Shown piece by piece: positions 27,219-37,519 of a DNA stretch of 64,000 nt. Made by a program: the position numbers and the translations under genes. Under the pieces are notes generated by a model. That model saw nothing but the letters and a program-made list of their open reading frames with translations. It did no database searches and was not told the DNA's origin. The DNA lies in NCBI GenBank assembly GCA_934401755.1, contig CAKRSU010000001.1, positions 105,871 to 169,870 of the forward strand, read 5' to 3'. This DNA is from an uncultured Oxalobacter sp. GTDB taxonomy: Bacteria > Pseudomonadota > Gammaproteobacteria > Burkholderiales > Burkholderiaceae_D. Each line of letters opens with the position of its first letter. Within the stretch, counting starts at the first letter, position 1.

Positions 27219-28448
27219 TCATCGAAACTGAAATCCACGAAAGAGATCTAAATACTGGTAATCAGACTCAATAGAAGTCTCTTGTTGATTGGCAGGAGAA
27301 GAAATCAACGGCTCAATTTTTCCATCATTTGAAATCATAAGGTTTGTATCTGGAAAATCGATTTGGGTCAGTATACGTATTCGATCTGACACATGATGCG
27401 TCATTTCTTTACGAGGTCCGACTCCTTTTAATTGGACAAATGAATGGATTTTTCCCCTGACAAATGTTCCATTTGTTCGATCTAACGTTACTTCAAGGAT
27501 TGGCGCATGAGCAAGAGGCCCTGCCAGACTAATACGATATGGCGTACAAAAATTACCCAAGCTATACGCAATCAAATGATTCTTATAAAGTTCTATTGCT
27601 CGAGATAAATGAGGACCATGTCCATAAACAATATCAGCACCAGCATCAATGCATGCACGAGCAAACGCTTTGACATTACCACGATCTTCTTCTAAAAAAA
27701 TTTCAGTTTTTCCGGTGACATGATCCGCACCTCGCCCTTCAGCGCCACCATGAAATGAAATAACAACAAGATCTGCTTTTTCTTTTAAGTATCGAATAAG
27801 CTGCTGTGCCTTTACAATATTTTGAATACGAACCGTTCCTTTATTATGACCAAATGCGGCGAAACCATAAGTCGTTCCATTTCTTTCGAAAATAGCGGTT
27901 TCAGCATAATCTTCTTGCCCCGCATAAGCAATTCCTGCTTTTTGAAGAACTGCCATTGTGGATAATCTGCCTACCAATCCAAAATCATTAGCATGATTAT
28001 TGGCAATAGACACGGCATCAAACCCCGCACGAACAAGATTGGTCACATAATGAATAGGAGTACGAAAGGCAAAGCAAAGATCAGGATTTTTGCATTTTTT
28101 AACGTCTCCACCATGATCCATTAACACGCCTTCAAGATTACCAAAAGCAGCATCAACTCGACTCAGAATGGGAGAAACATCTTTAAACAACTTTTTACCA
28201 CCATTATCCATCAAATATCTTTTATCCGGATAATTTGTCCCCATCATAATATCCCCCGTAAATGCTAAAGTAACGGTCTTACGATGATGATTTTTCAATG
28301 GATAAGTCGATAAGACATTCTTATCAATCGAATGTGTTTTTAAATCTGTCGCTAATATGCCAATCATATATTCTGCGAATGCAGGAACACTAAATGCAAT
28401 TAGCAAACTTAAAATGACAAAAATAACTATTCTCTTTAGAAACACCAT
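27219..28448 (-). CDS. CapA/PgsA-like metallophosphatase-fold protein
   Basis: A 409-residue protein with an N-terminal signal or anchor (RIVIFVILSLLIAFSVPAFA) and a CapA-type domain: LAFTGDIMMGTNYP, FGNLEGVLMD, VSIANNHANDFG, VISFHGGAEG and DIVYGHGPHLSRAIELY, the set of Asp/Asn/His residues of the calcineurin-like fold. In Bacillus CapA/PgsA takes part in poly-gamma-glutamate capsule synthesis; in proteobacteria the family is widespread and its job is often unknown. No capB/capC homologue is nearby, so polyglutamate synthesis is not claimed. It is transcribed toward NlpC/P60 with a 240-base gap showing no gene. Confidence 0.8.
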   Translation of the reverse strand: MVFLKRIVIFVILSLLIAFSVPAFAEYMIGILATDLKTHSIDKNVLSTYPLKNHHRKTVTLAFTGDIMMGTNYPDKRYLMDNGGKKLFKDVSPILSRVDAAFGNLEGVLMDHGGDVKKCKNPDLCFAFRTPIHYVTNLVRAGFDAVSIANNHANDFGLVGRLSTMAVLQKAGIAYAGQEDYAETAIFERNGTTYGFAAFGHNKGTVRIQNIVKAQQLIRYLKEKADLVVISFHGGAEGRGADHVTGKTEIFLEEDRGNVKAFARACIDAGADIVYGHGPHLSRAIELYKNHLIAYSLGNFCTPYRISLAGPLAHAPILEVTLDRTNGTFVRGKIHSFVQLKGVGPRKEMTHHVSDRIRILTQIDFPDTNLMISNDGKIEPLISSPANQQETSIESDYQYLDLFRGFQFR

Positions 28449-28590
28449 AATCTTCGAGTTTTCACATCAATGTCCATACTATATCAATTGATATTCATTC
28501 ATCCAATCGCTATATTGGCATAACTGATCCCTTTATCTTGAAGTAAAAGGACTAGACATATTTCGATAAAACGAGATTATGAGCAAATTA

Positions 28591-29712
28591 TTATCCGTAA
28601 ATTGACATCCTCCCCTCTAAAGCAAGGAGATTCCTACTGAGCCAGAGACGAGTGCTCTGGTCTCTTCGGTGGGTTCCTGCTGCTGACGGCATTACCGCGC
28701 CGTTCACTTCACAGGCTATCAGGGCGTGTCCCGCCCTTAGTATGTTGATTGCGCCAACTAAGTCGGCATTTTCCTCAAAGCCACATGACATGCATCTGAA
28801 CCCAGCTTGCGTCTGACGGTTCTCCGCCGATATATAGCCGCATTCCGGACAGGTACGGCTGGTGTTTTTGGGTGGAACGGTTATGAGTATCCCGCCGTTC
28901 CATGCCAGTTTGTATTTGAGTTGCCGTCTGAATTCATTCCAGCCTTGATCCAGGATGGATTTGTTCAGTCCTGACTTGGCGCTGATGTTTCTACCAGGTG
29001 TTTCTTTTGTCTCTGATGCCGATTTGGACATGTTTTTTATCTGCAGGTCTTCGATATAGACTATGGCATGGCTTTTGCTGATGGCGGTGCTGATTTTATG
29101 CAGGGAGTTTTTTCGGATATCGGCAATACAATTGTGGATTTTCTGGACTTTGGTTTTGGCTTTTTGCCAATTGCTGCTGAATTTTTGTTTACGGCTCATC
29201 GCTTGCTGTGCTTTGCGTAGCGTTTTCTGATGATGTCGGAAGCTGTTGGATGGCTCATAGTAGCTGCCGTTACTCAATGTGGCAAAGCGAGCTATGCCCA
29301 TGTCGATACCGACAGCAGTTTGTGCTGTCGGCAATGGATTGGTGGTTTCTTGTTCTGTCTGGATAGAGACATACCATTTTCCGGTTCTCTGGCTGACAGT
29401 GACGTTTTTGATTTTACCGGAGATGGCTTGGCTTTTCCGGTAGCGTATCCACCCAAGTTTCGGCAGGTATAGCCGGTTGTTCTGTTCTTCGAGTTTGATG
29501 CCTTGTGGGTAGCGAAAGCTATTCCTGCCACTTTTACGCTTGAACTGAGGAAAATTAGTTCTCTTAGCAAAGAAGTTTTTGTAGGCTGATTCAAGGTCTT
29601 TCAGGCTCTGCTGGAGGACTTGGCTGCGGCAGTCTTTCAGCCAAGGGGATTCTTTTTTCCAAACTGGCAGGAAATTCGCCAGTCTGGTGTCGCTGAATTG
29701 GGTTGGATTGAA
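28591..29712 (-). pseudogene. tnpB: tnpB (IS605 OrfB), 5'-truncated
   Basis: The frame is open from about 29712 to the stop at 28591 and encodes about 373 residues that match IS605-type OrfB/TnpB except for the missing first ~45 residues. The RuvC-like catalytic residues are all present: Asp in VGIDMGIARF, Glu in VYIEDLQIKNM and Asp in ENADLVGAINI. The zinc finger CPECG...CMSCG is intact. No ATG occurs near the 5' break; a TTG at 29334 would give only the C-terminal part. The last codons (GRMSIYG) read through the element end into flanking DNA. TnpB is an RNA-guided nuclease ancestor of Cas12; whether this fragment is translated is unknown. Confidence 0.8.
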
Positions 29713-29997
29713 CGGTGAAGAAGACGATGTCCTTCTACTGGTACATTATCCGCCAAAGATTGCTATATCCAACTTGGTTAACAGGCTTAAAGGAAGTTCC
29801 TGCCGTTTTATCAGAAGCTGGTATTATTCTTCAATCAGGCACTTCTTTATGGTCACGATCTTATTTCGCTGGCAGCTGTGGCAGCGCTCCTATTTCGATG
29901 ATCCGGCAATACATCGAACAGCAGAATACGCCTGATTAGGACAGCAAGGCTGTCCGCCCCCTTATATCCCCGTCCTGAAGGACAGGGTTTTACGGGG
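28604..29997. mobile_element. Internally deleted IS200/IS605-family element
   Basis: The element is bounded by typical subterminal sequences: GACATCCTCCCCTCTAAAGC at the tnpB end and a GTCC-TGAA-GGAC hairpin (29972-29983) followed by GGGTTTTACGGGG at the tnpA end. tnpA (plus strand) and tnpB (minus strand) are divergent, but both have lost their 5' ends and now abut near 29.71 kb. This fits a single internal deletion of several hundred bases. The element should not move on its own. Exact boundaries are estimated. Confidence 0.8.
29711..29939 (+). pseudogene. tnpA: tnpA (IS200-type Y1 transposase), truncated and frameshifted
   Basis: Two frames together resemble the C-terminal half of an IS200/IS605 HUH transposase: NGEEDDVLLLVHYPPKIAIS and NLVNRLKGSS in one frame, then after a shift near 29850 LWSRSYFAGSCGSAPIS and IRQYIEQQNTPD with the catalytic Tyr. 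The HUH motif position reads DVL instead of HVH, and the N-terminal half is gone. It is not functional. Confidence 0.8.
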
Positions 29998-30047
29998 CAT
30001 TTTGATAAAAAATGCTTTCGCTATATGAACGGATATCACAATCCTCA

Positions 30048-31526
30048 TCAATTGTTACTATCAATTTCTAATTCATGCATTTTCCGTGCAATCGTGTTCC
30101 TTCCAATGCCTAACAATACAGCGGCTTCATTTTTACGTCCATGGGTATGCTTTAATGCCGCTTGAATCATAATGCGTTCAAATTGGTGACCGACAGTGTC
30201 CATAAGATGGCTATGTCCTTGATTAAACAGATCAGTGACTGTATTTTCTAGTAATACTTCCCACGAAATCGGCTGAGCAATTGTCGTTTCTTTTTCATAA
30301 CATGCATTATTTTTAGAACCTAATGATGCATTACTAATGATTTTTTGATCGATTTTCTGTCCAATACTGCCTTGTTCTTCGAGCAAATCTGTCGGCATAT
30401 CCTTAACTTCAATAATTTGCCCCGCTACCATAACGGTAAACCAATAACAAATATTTTCTAACTGACGAACATTACCCGTTAATCGACATTGAGATAAAAA
30501 TGCAGCAGCAGCATCTGATAATCTTTTGGGTTCAACCCCCATCTGCTCGGCACTTTGCTTTAAAAAATAACGCGCAAGAACCGGAATATCTTCTGCGCGT
30601 TCTCTTAGTGGTGGAATTCTTAAACGAATAACATTCAACCGATGGAACAAATCTTCTCGAAATGCGCCTTTTTCAACCAATTTTTCAAGATTTTGATGAG
30701 TTGCAGCAATTACACGAACATTGGCTTTGACAGATTGATTGCCGCCAACACGATAAAAATGACCATCAGACAAAACTCGTAAAAGTCGTGTCTGCATATC
30801 AAGTGGCATATCACCGATTTCGTCAAGAAATAACGTTCCACCTTCAGCCTGTTCAAAACGTCCTCGACGCATAGTTTGAGCGCCCGTAAATGCACCTTTT
30901 TCATGACCGAATAATTCTGACTCCATCAGATCTCTGGGTATTGCCGCCATATTTAATGCAATAAAAGGCTTCATCGCACGAGGACTATTTCGATGAAGCG
31001 CTCGAGCAACCAGCTCTTTGCCAGAACCCGACTCCCCTGTTACTAAAACCGTGGCATTAGAATGTGACAACTTGCCAATTGCACGAAAAACGCTTTGCAT
31101 CGCAGGTGCCTGCCCAATAATATCGGGAACTTTTGATTCTGAACGCTCATTTTCGTTTGTGGCCTCACTTTCTTGCAATGCCCTTTTAATTAGATCAATT
31201 GCTTTCCCAAGATCAAAGGGTTTAGTTAAATATTCAAATGCACCCCCTTGAAAAGCGGACACTGCTGAATCTAAATCCGAAAATGCCGTCATAATAATAA
31301 TCGGCATTTCTGGAAAATGTTTTTTGGCTTGTTCTAATAATTTTAAGCCAGATGTACCAGGCATTCGAATATCAGAAACAAGTACTTGAGGATGCCCGAC
31401 CTTAAATGCTTCTAATACCTCACCAGCATTAGCAAAGGTTCTTAACAAAATATTTTCACGCGTCAGTGCTCTTTCAAGTACCCAGCGAATAGACTCATCA
31501 TCATCAACAATCCAGACCGGTTCCAT
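30048..31526 (-). CDS. ntrC: Nitrogen regulation response regulator NtrC
   Basis: A 492-residue three-domain activator. The receiver domain has [18 protein letters not shown] and the phosphorylated Asp in [13 protein letters not shown]; the AAA+ domain has Walker [16 protein letters not shown], the sigma-54 contact loop GAFTGA and Walker [13 protein letters not shown]; the C-terminal Fis-type helix-turn-helix ends in [14 protein letters not shown]. Phosphorylated by NtrB under nitrogen limitation, it activates sigma-54 promoters. It follows ntrB by 23 bases, with glnA upstream. Confidence 0.96.
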   Translation of the reverse strand: MEPVWIVDDDESIRWVLERALTRENILLRTFANAGEVLEAFKVGHPQVLVSDIRMPGTSGLKLLEQAKKHFPEMPIIIMTAFSDLDSAVSAFQGGAFEYLTKPFDLGKAIDLIKRALQESEATNENERSESKVPDIIGQAPAMQSVFRAIGKLSHSNATVLVTGESGSGKELVARALHRNSPRAMKPFIALNMAAIPRDLMESELFGHEKGAFTGAQTMRRGRFEQAEGGTLFLDEIGDMPLDMQTRLLRVLSDGHFYRVGGNQSVKANVRVIAATHQNLEKLVEKGAFREDLFHRLNVIRLRIPPLRERAEDIPVLARYFLKQSAEQMGVEPKRLSDAAAAFLSQCRLTGNVRQLENICYWFTVMVAGQIIEVKDMPTDLLEEQGSIGQKIDQKIISNASLGSKNNACYEKETTIAQPISWEVLLENTVTDLFNQGHSHLMDTVGHQFERIMIQAALKHTHGRKNEAAVLLGIGRNTIARKMHELEIDSNN

Positions 31527-31549
31527 ATTTCTTCCATTTAAAATGAATT

Positions 31550-32617
31550 TTATGCTTGCTTTAGTGGCAACCGTATCAAAAATTCTGTTTTACCCGGAAC
31601 ACTATCACACTCGATAAGACCATCATGCTTTTGTATCAATGTTTGAGATAGTGCAAGTCCAAGACCACTTCCCCCTTCTCTGCCAGAGACCAGTGGAAAA
31701 AATATCGTTTCTATCATTTCAGGAGGTATCCCTGGACCATTGTCAATAATATGCAAATTCAATGCCAATTTATAATAGCGTCCAGCGATCGTCACTTTTC
31801 TTGATACACGTGTTTTAAATATCAATTTTGCTTGACCCGTTTTTATCTGCGGTTTAAGCACATGAGCCGCATTTTCTGCAATATTTAATACAGCTTGGAT
31901 CAATTGCTCTTTATCTCCTCTAATTTCTGGCAACGATAAATCATAATCTCGTTTTATCTCCAATCCCTTGGGAAATTCTGCCAACACAATGCGACGCACC
32001 CGTTCACACACTTCATGAATATTGACATCATTTACAACATGAGCTCGTTTATGAGAAATTAGCATACGATCAACTAACTTTTGTAAACGATCGGTTTCTT
32101 TGATAATGACCTGTGTATATTCTTGAAGTTCTTCAAGATGTTCATCTGGAATGACCAATTCAAGCAACTGAGCGGCCCCTTTAATGCCTCCCAATGGATT
32201 CTTAATTTCATGAGCAAGATTACGAATCATTTCCATATTGGCTTGATTTTGATTCACAAGACGATTTTCTCGATCTTGCCGAATTCGTTGAACATTTCCA
32301 CGCATTTCAATAAGAACCCCTGCAAACGGCATGTCAATCGTCTTAACAATGGCATGCACGGCTAGCGGTTTATTGGCTAATCGATGAAGAATAATATCTT
32401 GTCTAATTTCAACGGTTTCCTGTCGAATGACATCAGCGCAAATTTTTTCCAGCTCATCTCCATTTAAAAATACCTGCCAAAGCTGATGTTTTTTCAAGCC
32501 CTTTAATGAAATTTCGAGCATATCTTCTGCAGCAGAATTAACATATTGAATATGCCCATCTTTATCTAAAATGATGACTGCAGACGATAACAATTCAAGT
32601 CCACTGAAATTTTCCAT
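31550..32617 (-). CDS. ntrB: Nitrogen regulation sensor kinase NtrB
   Basis: A 355-residue soluble histidine kinase. A PAS domain fills the first ~110 residues (LELLSSAVIILDKDGHIQYV), the phospho-acceptor His is in RNLAHEIKNPLGGIKGAAQL, and the ATPase part has AVLNIAENAAHVL (N box), HIIDNGPGIPPEM (G1) and GREGGSGLGLALSQ (G2). It phosphorylates or dephosphorylates NtrC in response to PII. A longer frame from 32728 exists but would run into the glnA end; the ATG at 32617 matches the family start. Confidence 0.95.
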   Translation of the reverse strand: MENFSGLELLSSAVIILDKDGHIQYVNSAAEDMLEISLKGLKKHQLWQVFLNGDELEKICADVIRQETVEIRQDIILHRLANKPLAVHAIVKTIDMPFAGVLIEMRGNVQRIRQDRENRLVNQNQANMEMIRNLAHEIKNPLGGIKGAAQLLELVIPDEHLEELQEYTQVIIKETDRLQKLVDRMLISHKRAHVVNDVNIHEVCERVRRIVLAEFPKGLEIKRDYDLSLPEIRGDKEQLIQAVLNIAENAAHVLKPQIKTGQAKLIFKTRVSRKVTIAGRYYKLALNLHIIDNGPGIPPEMIETIFFPLVSGREGGSGLGLALSQTLIQKHDGLIECDSVPGKTEFLIRLPLKQA

Positions 32618-32705
32618 GACACTTTCTTTGATAAAAAAGGCGAAAATGATGCCATTTCCGCCTTCGTTGAAATAATCTACTTTCCTACAAATAGGATAGA
32701 TTTGA

Positions 32706-34121
32706 TTACAGTGAATAATACATATCAAATTCCACAGGATGAGTTGTCATCCGCAGTCGGGTAACTTCCTGCATTTTCAATTCAATATAAGCATCAATCA
32801 AATCATTACTAAAAACACCACCTCGAGTTAAAAATTCACGATCCTTATCAAGCGATTCCAAAGCTTGATCCAAAGAAGAACAGACTGTTGGAACTAATGC
32901 ATCTTCTTCAGGAGGAAGGTGATATAAATCCTTGGTTGCCGCTTCCCCTGGATGAATTTTATTCTGGATACCATCAAGCCCTGCCATTAACAATGCAGAG
33001 AAACACAAGTAAGGATTAGCGGTTGGATCGGGAAAACGCGTTTCAATACGTCGAGCTTTTGGATTAGCCACATGCGGAATACGAATTGATGCAGAACGAT
33101 TACGTGCAGAATATGCTAATTTAACCGGTGCTTCAAAACCTGGAACTAAGCGTTTATAGGAATTCGTACTTGGATTAGTAATCGCATTCAAGGCACGAGC
33201 ATGCTTAATCACCCCGCCAATATAATACAAAGCTAAATCAGATAATCCTGCATAGCCATCACCGGCAAAAAGATTTTGCCCATCTTTCCAAATAGACTGA
33301 TGAACATGCATCCCCGTTCCATTGTCACCTACTACAGGCTTTGGCATAAAAGTCGCTGTTTTACCATAAGCATGCGCAACATTCCAGACAATATATTTTT
33401 GAACCTGCGTCCAGTCTGCACGACGAGTCAATGTCGAAAATTTTGTCCCAATTTCATTTTGACCGGCACCTGCCACTTCATGATGATGCACTTCAACAGG
33501 AATACCCATCTGTTCCAACAACAAACACATTTCAGAACGCATATCCTGAAAACTATCAATAGGTGGAACAGGGAAATATCCCCCTTTAACTCTTGGACGA
33601 TGCCCCGAATTACCCCCCTCAATGACAGCGCTAGCTGACCAAGGCGCTTCTTCTGATTCAATTTTGACAAAACAGCCAGACATATCATCGCCCCAGCGAA
33701 TGCTGTCAAAAACAAAGAATTCCAATTCCGGTCCAAAAAACGCAGTATCCCCAATTCCAGAAGATTTCAAATGCGCTTCTGCTCGTTTAGCAATAGAACG
33801 TGGATCACGATCATAGCCTTTACCGTCAGATGGCTCAATCACATCACACTGCATAAAGACGGTAACATCTTCCATAAATGGATCAATATTAGCCGTTTCA
33901 GGATCAGGGAGCAAAAGCATGTCTGATGCTTCAATTCCCTTCCAACCCGCAATGGATGAACCATCAAAAGCATGACCTTCTTCAAACTTATCCAGATCAA
34001 ATGCAGAAACAGGCACACTAACATGCTGCTCTTTACCACGAGTATCTGTGAAACGAAGATCAACAAATTTGGCTTCATTTTCTTTGATCATGCTCAATAC
34101 GTCTGCTGCAGACTTTGACAT
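32706..34121 (-). CDS. glnA: Glutamine synthetase type I
   Basis: A 471-residue GSI. Landmarks are [19 protein letters not shown], the metal-binding [37 protein letters not shown], the ATP-binding [11 protein letters not shown] and the adenylylation Tyr in [10 protein letters not shown]. It condenses ammonia and glutamate to glutamine. The ATG at 34121 is preceded by AGGAGAG; a longer frame to 34190 is not needed. The order glnA-ntrB-ntrC on one strand is the classical nitrogen-control cluster. A candidate sigma-54 promoter and NtrC site lie upstream. Confidence 0.97.
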   Translation of the reverse strand: MSKSAADVLSMIKENEAKFVDLRFTDTRGKEQHVSVPVSAFDLDKFEEGHAFDGSSIAGWKGIEASDMLLLPDPETANIDPFMEDVTVFMQCDVIEPSDGKGYDRDPRSIAKRAEAHLKSSGIGDTAFFGPELEFFVFDSIRWGDDMSGCFVKIESEEAPWSASAVIEGGNSGHRPRVKGGYFPVPPIDSFQDMRSEMCLLLEQMGIPVEVHHHEVAGAGQNEIGTKFSTLTRRADWTQVQKYIVWNVAHAYGKTATFMPKPVVGDNGTGMHVHQSIWKDGQNLFAGDGYAGLSDLALYYIGGVIKHARALNAITNPSTNSYKRLVPGFEAPVKLAYSARNRSASIRIPHVANPKARRIETRFPDPTANPYLCFSALLMAGLDGIQNKIHPGEAATKDLYHLPPEEDALVPTVCSSLDQALESLDKDREFLTRGGVFSNDLIDAYIELKMQEVTRLRMTTHPVEFDMYYSL

Positions 34122-34284
34122 ACCTCTCTCCTTTTTATTCCTTCCCACTTGGCGAAAAATTTGGGGCAATTGTTGGATGGCTACGACCATCGAGAAAATC
34201 TAAATCTTTAACAAGCACTTTTCATGCCAATATTCAAATTTTTTATTCTTTAGAAAAAACCAAAGAACTTTTCTAATATTTGTC

Positions 34285-34299
34285 CCAAAGCATATGCCA
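34285..34299 (-). promoter_or_regulatory. Candidate sigma-54 promoter of glnA
   Basis: Read on the minus strand, TGGCATATGCTTTGG fits the -24/-12 pattern TGGCAC-N5-TTGC with the GG and the second dinucleotide correctly spaced; the -12 element is GG instead of GC. It lies about 165 bases before the glnA start. Confidence 0.45.
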
Positions 34300-34324
34300 T
34301 AATGATGCATTTAGTCCACCATTA

Positions 34325-34341
34325 CGCACAAACATAGTGCA
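34325..34341 (-). promoter_or_regulatory. Candidate NtrC-binding site
   Basis: TGCACTATGTTTGTGCG on the minus strand matches the NtrC dyad TGCAC-N7-GTGCA with one mismatch. Its centre lies about 60 bases upstream of the expected start of the sigma-54 promoter, so NtrC autoregulating glnA-ntrBC is likely. Confidence 0.5.
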
Positions 34342-34361
34342 TGCGCACCACTTTTAAGCGC

Positions 34362-35153
34362 TTAGTGCGCCTCTTTTTGTACATAATAAGCCCCCATACG
34401 ATTCAAGCCCTCTAATAAAACATCAAAAGCAGGTTGCAAATATTCTTGCTTACCTTTTACACCAACCTCAATATAATTATCTGAACGTTTTGGACCAATA
34501 TGCGGCAAACTAAATAATTTGATTAAAGGGAAATCTTTTGTGATTTTCTCCATTAAGGGTGTCAACCTTGCTTCCATCATGCCTGGAACATTAACAGCAA
34601 GCTCGGCCTCTTCTGTTAAATGAAAAAGATCTTTATGATACGTATCTAATGCCCATGCAATCATGGGATGAGCCATTTGTGGAAATCCAGGCACAAAATA
34701 ATGCGTTCCAAAAGAAAATCCAGGAAAATGATTAATTGGATTAGGAATAATGGCAGACCCAATAGGAAACTCCCCCATTTTTAGTCGACGAATATTTTCA
34801 GGGGTTTCATAATCAGGATGTGCTGGATCGGTAGCGATTTCACGAATACGCTTATCAATTTCCTTTCTAGCATCAGGATGCATAACAAGTGGACGAGAAA
34901 ATGCTTTTGCCGCACATGCACGCGTATAATCATCTGGCGTTGACCCAATGCCCCCGCAACAAAATACAATATCGCCCGAACGATACGTTTCCTTAAGCGT
35001 CTCCGTAATACGGATAGGATCATCTCCTAAATAGCGCGCCCAATCAAGCTTCATTCCTCTTTCTGCTAATATTTCAATAACACGGGTAAAATGCTTATCA
35101 AGATATTTGCCTGACAGAATTTCATCTCCAATGATCATTAATCCAATTGCCAT
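34362..35153 (-). CDS. CinA/MoaB-like molybdopterin-binding domain protein
   Basis: A 263-residue protein with the molybdopterin-binding fold in its first ~170 residues: IGLMIIGDEILSGKYLDKH, the GGIGSTPDDYTRACAAKAF loop and HYFVPGFPQMAHPM. It lacks the C-terminal amidohydrolase part of full CinA, as in the COG1058 short proteins common in proteobacteria. The function is not established; homologues are linked to pyridine-nucleotide repair or cofactor metabolism. It is transcribed on the same strand as, and upstream of, glnA; the candidate NtrC site lies just beyond its stop. Confidence 0.75.
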   Translation of the reverse strand: MAIGLMIIGDEILSGKYLDKHFTRVIEILAERGMKLDWARYLGDDPIRITETLKETYRSGDIVFCCGGIGSTPDDYTRACAAKAFSRPLVMHPDARKEIDKRIREIATDPAHPDYETPENIRRLKMGEFPIGSAIIPNPINHFPGFSFGTHYFVPGFPQMAHPMIAWALDTYHKDLFHLTEEAELAVNVPGMMEARLTPLMEKITKDFPLIKLFSLPHIGPKRSDNYIEVGVKGKQEYLQPAFDVLLEGLNRMGAYYVQKEAH

Positions 35154-35262
35154 AACGCCTTTTCCTTTTTTTAAATATCACAAGCACTGATGATAACGCT
35201 GCCTGATATATTTTAATTCTAGTGGTACTATTGTAGGCTGTTTTCCTTTTCTGGAGATTTTG

Positions 35263-35628
35263 ATGATGGACGAACTAAAAACAACAACAGATGGCATTCA
35301 ATATATTGATCATGTCATCGGAACAGGCACAGAAGTCGGTCGCGGTTCTTCTTTTATTAAAGTGCATTACACAGGATGGTTGAAAAATGAAGACGGATCA
35401 AAGGGTAAGCAATTCGATAGTAGCCGTACGCATGATCGCCCTTTCACTTATCCATTTAACAGAGGATATGTGATCAGAGGTTGGGATTTAGGCGTTAGAG
35501 GCATGAAAGAAGGTGGTAGACGCACTATCTACATTCCAAGTCATCTTGGATATGGCCCCAATGGTATTGGTGGCGTTATTCCACCTAATGCTGACTTAAT
35601 CTTTGAGATTGAAATTCTTGAAGCCTAA
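35263..35628 (+). CDS. FKBP-type peptidyl-prolyl isomerase
   Basis: A 121-residue single-domain FKBP: SFIKVHYTGWLKNEDG, GKQFDSSRTHDRPFTYPF, VIRGWDLGVRGMKEGGRR and YIPSHLGYG, with the hydrophobic active-site residues (Tyr, Phe, Asp, Val-Ile, Trp, Tyr) in the usual places. It has no signal peptide, so it acts in the cytoplasm on prolyl bonds. GGAG precedes the ATG at 35263. It converges with radC, an arrangement (FKBP next to radC and ispH) seen in many beta- and gammaproteobacteria. Confidence 0.93.
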   Translation: MMDELKTTTDGIQYIDHVIGTGTEVGRGSSFIKVHYTGWLKNEDGSKGKQFDSSRTHDRPFTYPFNRGYVIRGWDLGVRGMKEGGRRTIYIPSHLGYGPNGIGGVIPPNADLIFEIEILEA

Positions 35629-35640
35629 TTAATCGCTCAT

Positions 35641-36318
35641 TTAAAGCAGTCCCTGTTCCACAAAAGAACAGGAACTGTTTCCTGCGATCACAATATGATC
35701 GAGGACCATAACATCAACTAACTGCAATGCCTCTTTTAATTGATGCGTTAAATCAATATCTGCTTGGCTTGGAATCGGTAAACCCGATGGGTGATTATGA
35801 GATAAAATGACACTAGCCGCATTAAGCGACAAGGCTTCTTTTACAACTTCTCGCGGATAAATACTTGCTCGAGTTAATGTCCCTCTAAATAGTTCTTTTT
35901 CGACAATTAAATGATTGCTTGCATCTAAAAAGAGAACAACAAATGCCTCATATTTCCTATTATGAAAATGTAACTGCAAATATTGTTTGACATGATTTGA
36001 CGTCGTCAGGGTAACCCCTTTATTTTTGAGTTCTTCTGACAAAAGACGTTTTGAAATTTCCATAATTGCCGAAAGCAGCGTTATTTTGGCGGGCCCCATC
36101 CCTTTAATGGCCCTTAAATCATCTTTTGTGGCCGTTAACAATGCCGAAAAAGAGCCAAAGTGCGCCACAATATCGCGCCCTAATTGCACCGCACTTTTCC
36201 CTCGGACGCCTGTCCGTAAAAATATCGCTAAAAGTTCAGCATCCGTTAATGCGGCTGCCCCGCGAATCAGCAATTTTTCCCGAGGACGATCATCGGTTGG
36301 CCAATCAGTAATTGCCAT
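35641..36318 (-). CDS. radC: RadC family JAMM-domain protein
   Basis: A 225-residue protein with an N-terminal helix-hairpin-helix region ([28 protein letters not shown]) and a C-terminal JAB/MPN metalloprotease-like domain with [12 protein letters not shown] and the zinc signature [14 protein letters not shown]. Despite the name, a direct DNA-repair role is not supported for the family. It is divergent from ispH. Confidence 0.94.
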   Translation of the reverse strand: MAITDWPTDDRPREKLLIRGAAALTDAELLAIFLRTGVRGKSAVQLGRDIVAHFGSFSALLTATKDDLRAIKGMGPAKITLLSAIMEISKRLLSEELKNKGVTLTTSNHVKQYLQLHFHNRKYEAFVVLFLDASNHLIVEKELFRGTLTRASIYPREVVKEALSLNAASVILSHNHPSGLPIPSQADIDLTHQLKEALQLVDVMVLDHIVIAGNSSCSFVEQGLL

Positions 36319-36414
36319 AACAAATGGTTCTATAATGTCGTTCTGTTAAAAAGACTATTTTTTGAAAAAAGTTATTCTACTATAGTATTGTACCGAATTT
36401 TTCCGATTTTCCAT

Positions 36415-37353
36415 ATGAAGCTCATTCTTGCTCAACCACGCGGTTTTTGTGCTGGCGTTAAACGCGCCATTGAAACCGTCGAACAAGCACTTATTCAATT
36501 CGGACGCCCTATTTATGTCAGACATGAAATTGTTCACAATACTTATGTTGTCGAAAACCTTAAAAAAAAGGGCGCGATCTTTATCGAAGATTTAAATGAA
36601 GTCCCATCAGGAAGCGTTTTAATCTTCTCGGCACATGGTGTTTCTCAAGCTATTCGAGCCGATGCTGAAAAAAGAAACCTTACGTTATTTGATGCGACTT
36701 GTCCATTGGTCACAAAAGTGCATTCTGAAGTGATTAGAAAACGTCATGATCATTATGAAGTCATCGTCATTGGTCATAAAGGTCATCCAGAAGTCGAAGG
36801 AACCATGGGACAATCATCATCTGGTATGCACTTAATTAGTAGCATTGATGATATAAAACATTTGGCGATTTCCAATCCTCAAAAAATCGCATATGTTTCA
36901 CAAACCACACTATCTATCGACGATACAGCCACAATCATTGATGCTTTGAAAAAACGCTGGCCCGCTATTTCAGCCCCTCGAAAAGCAGATATCTGTTATG
37001 CAACAACCAATCGACAAGAAGCCGTTCGTCAACTCGCACAACAAACCAGTTTGATTTTAGTTGTTGGCAGTGCAAATAGTTCCAATACCAATCGTTTAAG
37101 AGAAATGGCTGAAAAAAATGGAGCAACAGCATATATGGTCGATAATGCTTCTCAAATTCATCTGGATTGGTTAAAACCACATACTTGCATTGGTATTACA
37201 GCAGGCGCATCAGCCCCTGAAATTCTTGTACAAGAAATTATTACTTTATTGGCAAACTATGGCTATAACGAGATCATTGAACAAACTGGAATACCAGAGA
37301 CTCTCTCTTTTAGTCTTCCCAAAGGATTACGCTCTCAAACTACCGAAAATTAA
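36415..37353 (+). CDS. ispH: 4-hydroxy-3-methylbut-2-enyl diphosphate reductase
   Basis: A 312-residue IspH/LytB. The three Fe-S cluster cysteines are visible in [17 protein letters not shown] (Cys12), [15 protein letters not shown] and [13 protein letters not shown], and the Thr/Glu active-site and SSNTNRL substrate-binding motifs are present. It makes IPP and DMAPP, the last step of the MEP pathway. The ATG at 36415 fits the family; an upstream TTG at 36388 adds an unlikely extension. No clear ribosome-binding site is seen. Confidence 0.96.
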   Translation: MKLILAQPRGFCAGVKRAIETVEQALIQFGRPIYVRHEIVHNTYVVENLKKKGAIFIEDLNEVPSGSVLIFSAHGVSQAIRADAEKRNLTLFDATCPLVTKVHSEVIRKRHDHYEVIVIGHKGHPEVEGTMGQSSSGMHLISSIDDIKHLAISNPQKIAYVSQTTLSIDDTATIIDALKKRWPAISAPRKADICYATTNRQEAVRQLAQQTSLILVVGSANSSNTNRLREMAEKNGATAYMVDNASQIHLDWLKPHTCIGITAGASAPEILVQEIITLLANYGYNEIIEQTGIPETLSFSLPKGLRSQTTEN

Positions 37354-37380
37354 TTGTTTTTTGCCTTGTCATGAAAAACT

Positions 37381-37422
37381 AAAATAGGAATAAGATTTAT
37401 TTCGACAATAAAATCCTATTTT
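37381..37422 (+). terminator. Possible terminator after ispH
   Basis: AAAATAGGA (37381-37389) pairs with TCCTATTTT (37414-37422). The stem is AT-rich and only four T end it, so the call is weak. Confidence 0.35.
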
Positions 37423-37519
37423 CTAGCATGAGAGAAACGCTATTGTCGCCAACGAAAACCCCTTTGATTTATGTTAGAATCGTAGGTTATTCGAGTTAAC
37501 TTTTCATGGAAAGAAGAAC

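Noticed and set aside
27219-28448. Poly-gamma-glutamate capsule locus
   Set aside because: Only the CapA-like protein is present; capB/capC/ggt-type genes are absent.
29687-29939. Short plus-strand frames as independent genes
   Set aside because: They are two frames of a truncated, frameshifted IS200-type tnpA.
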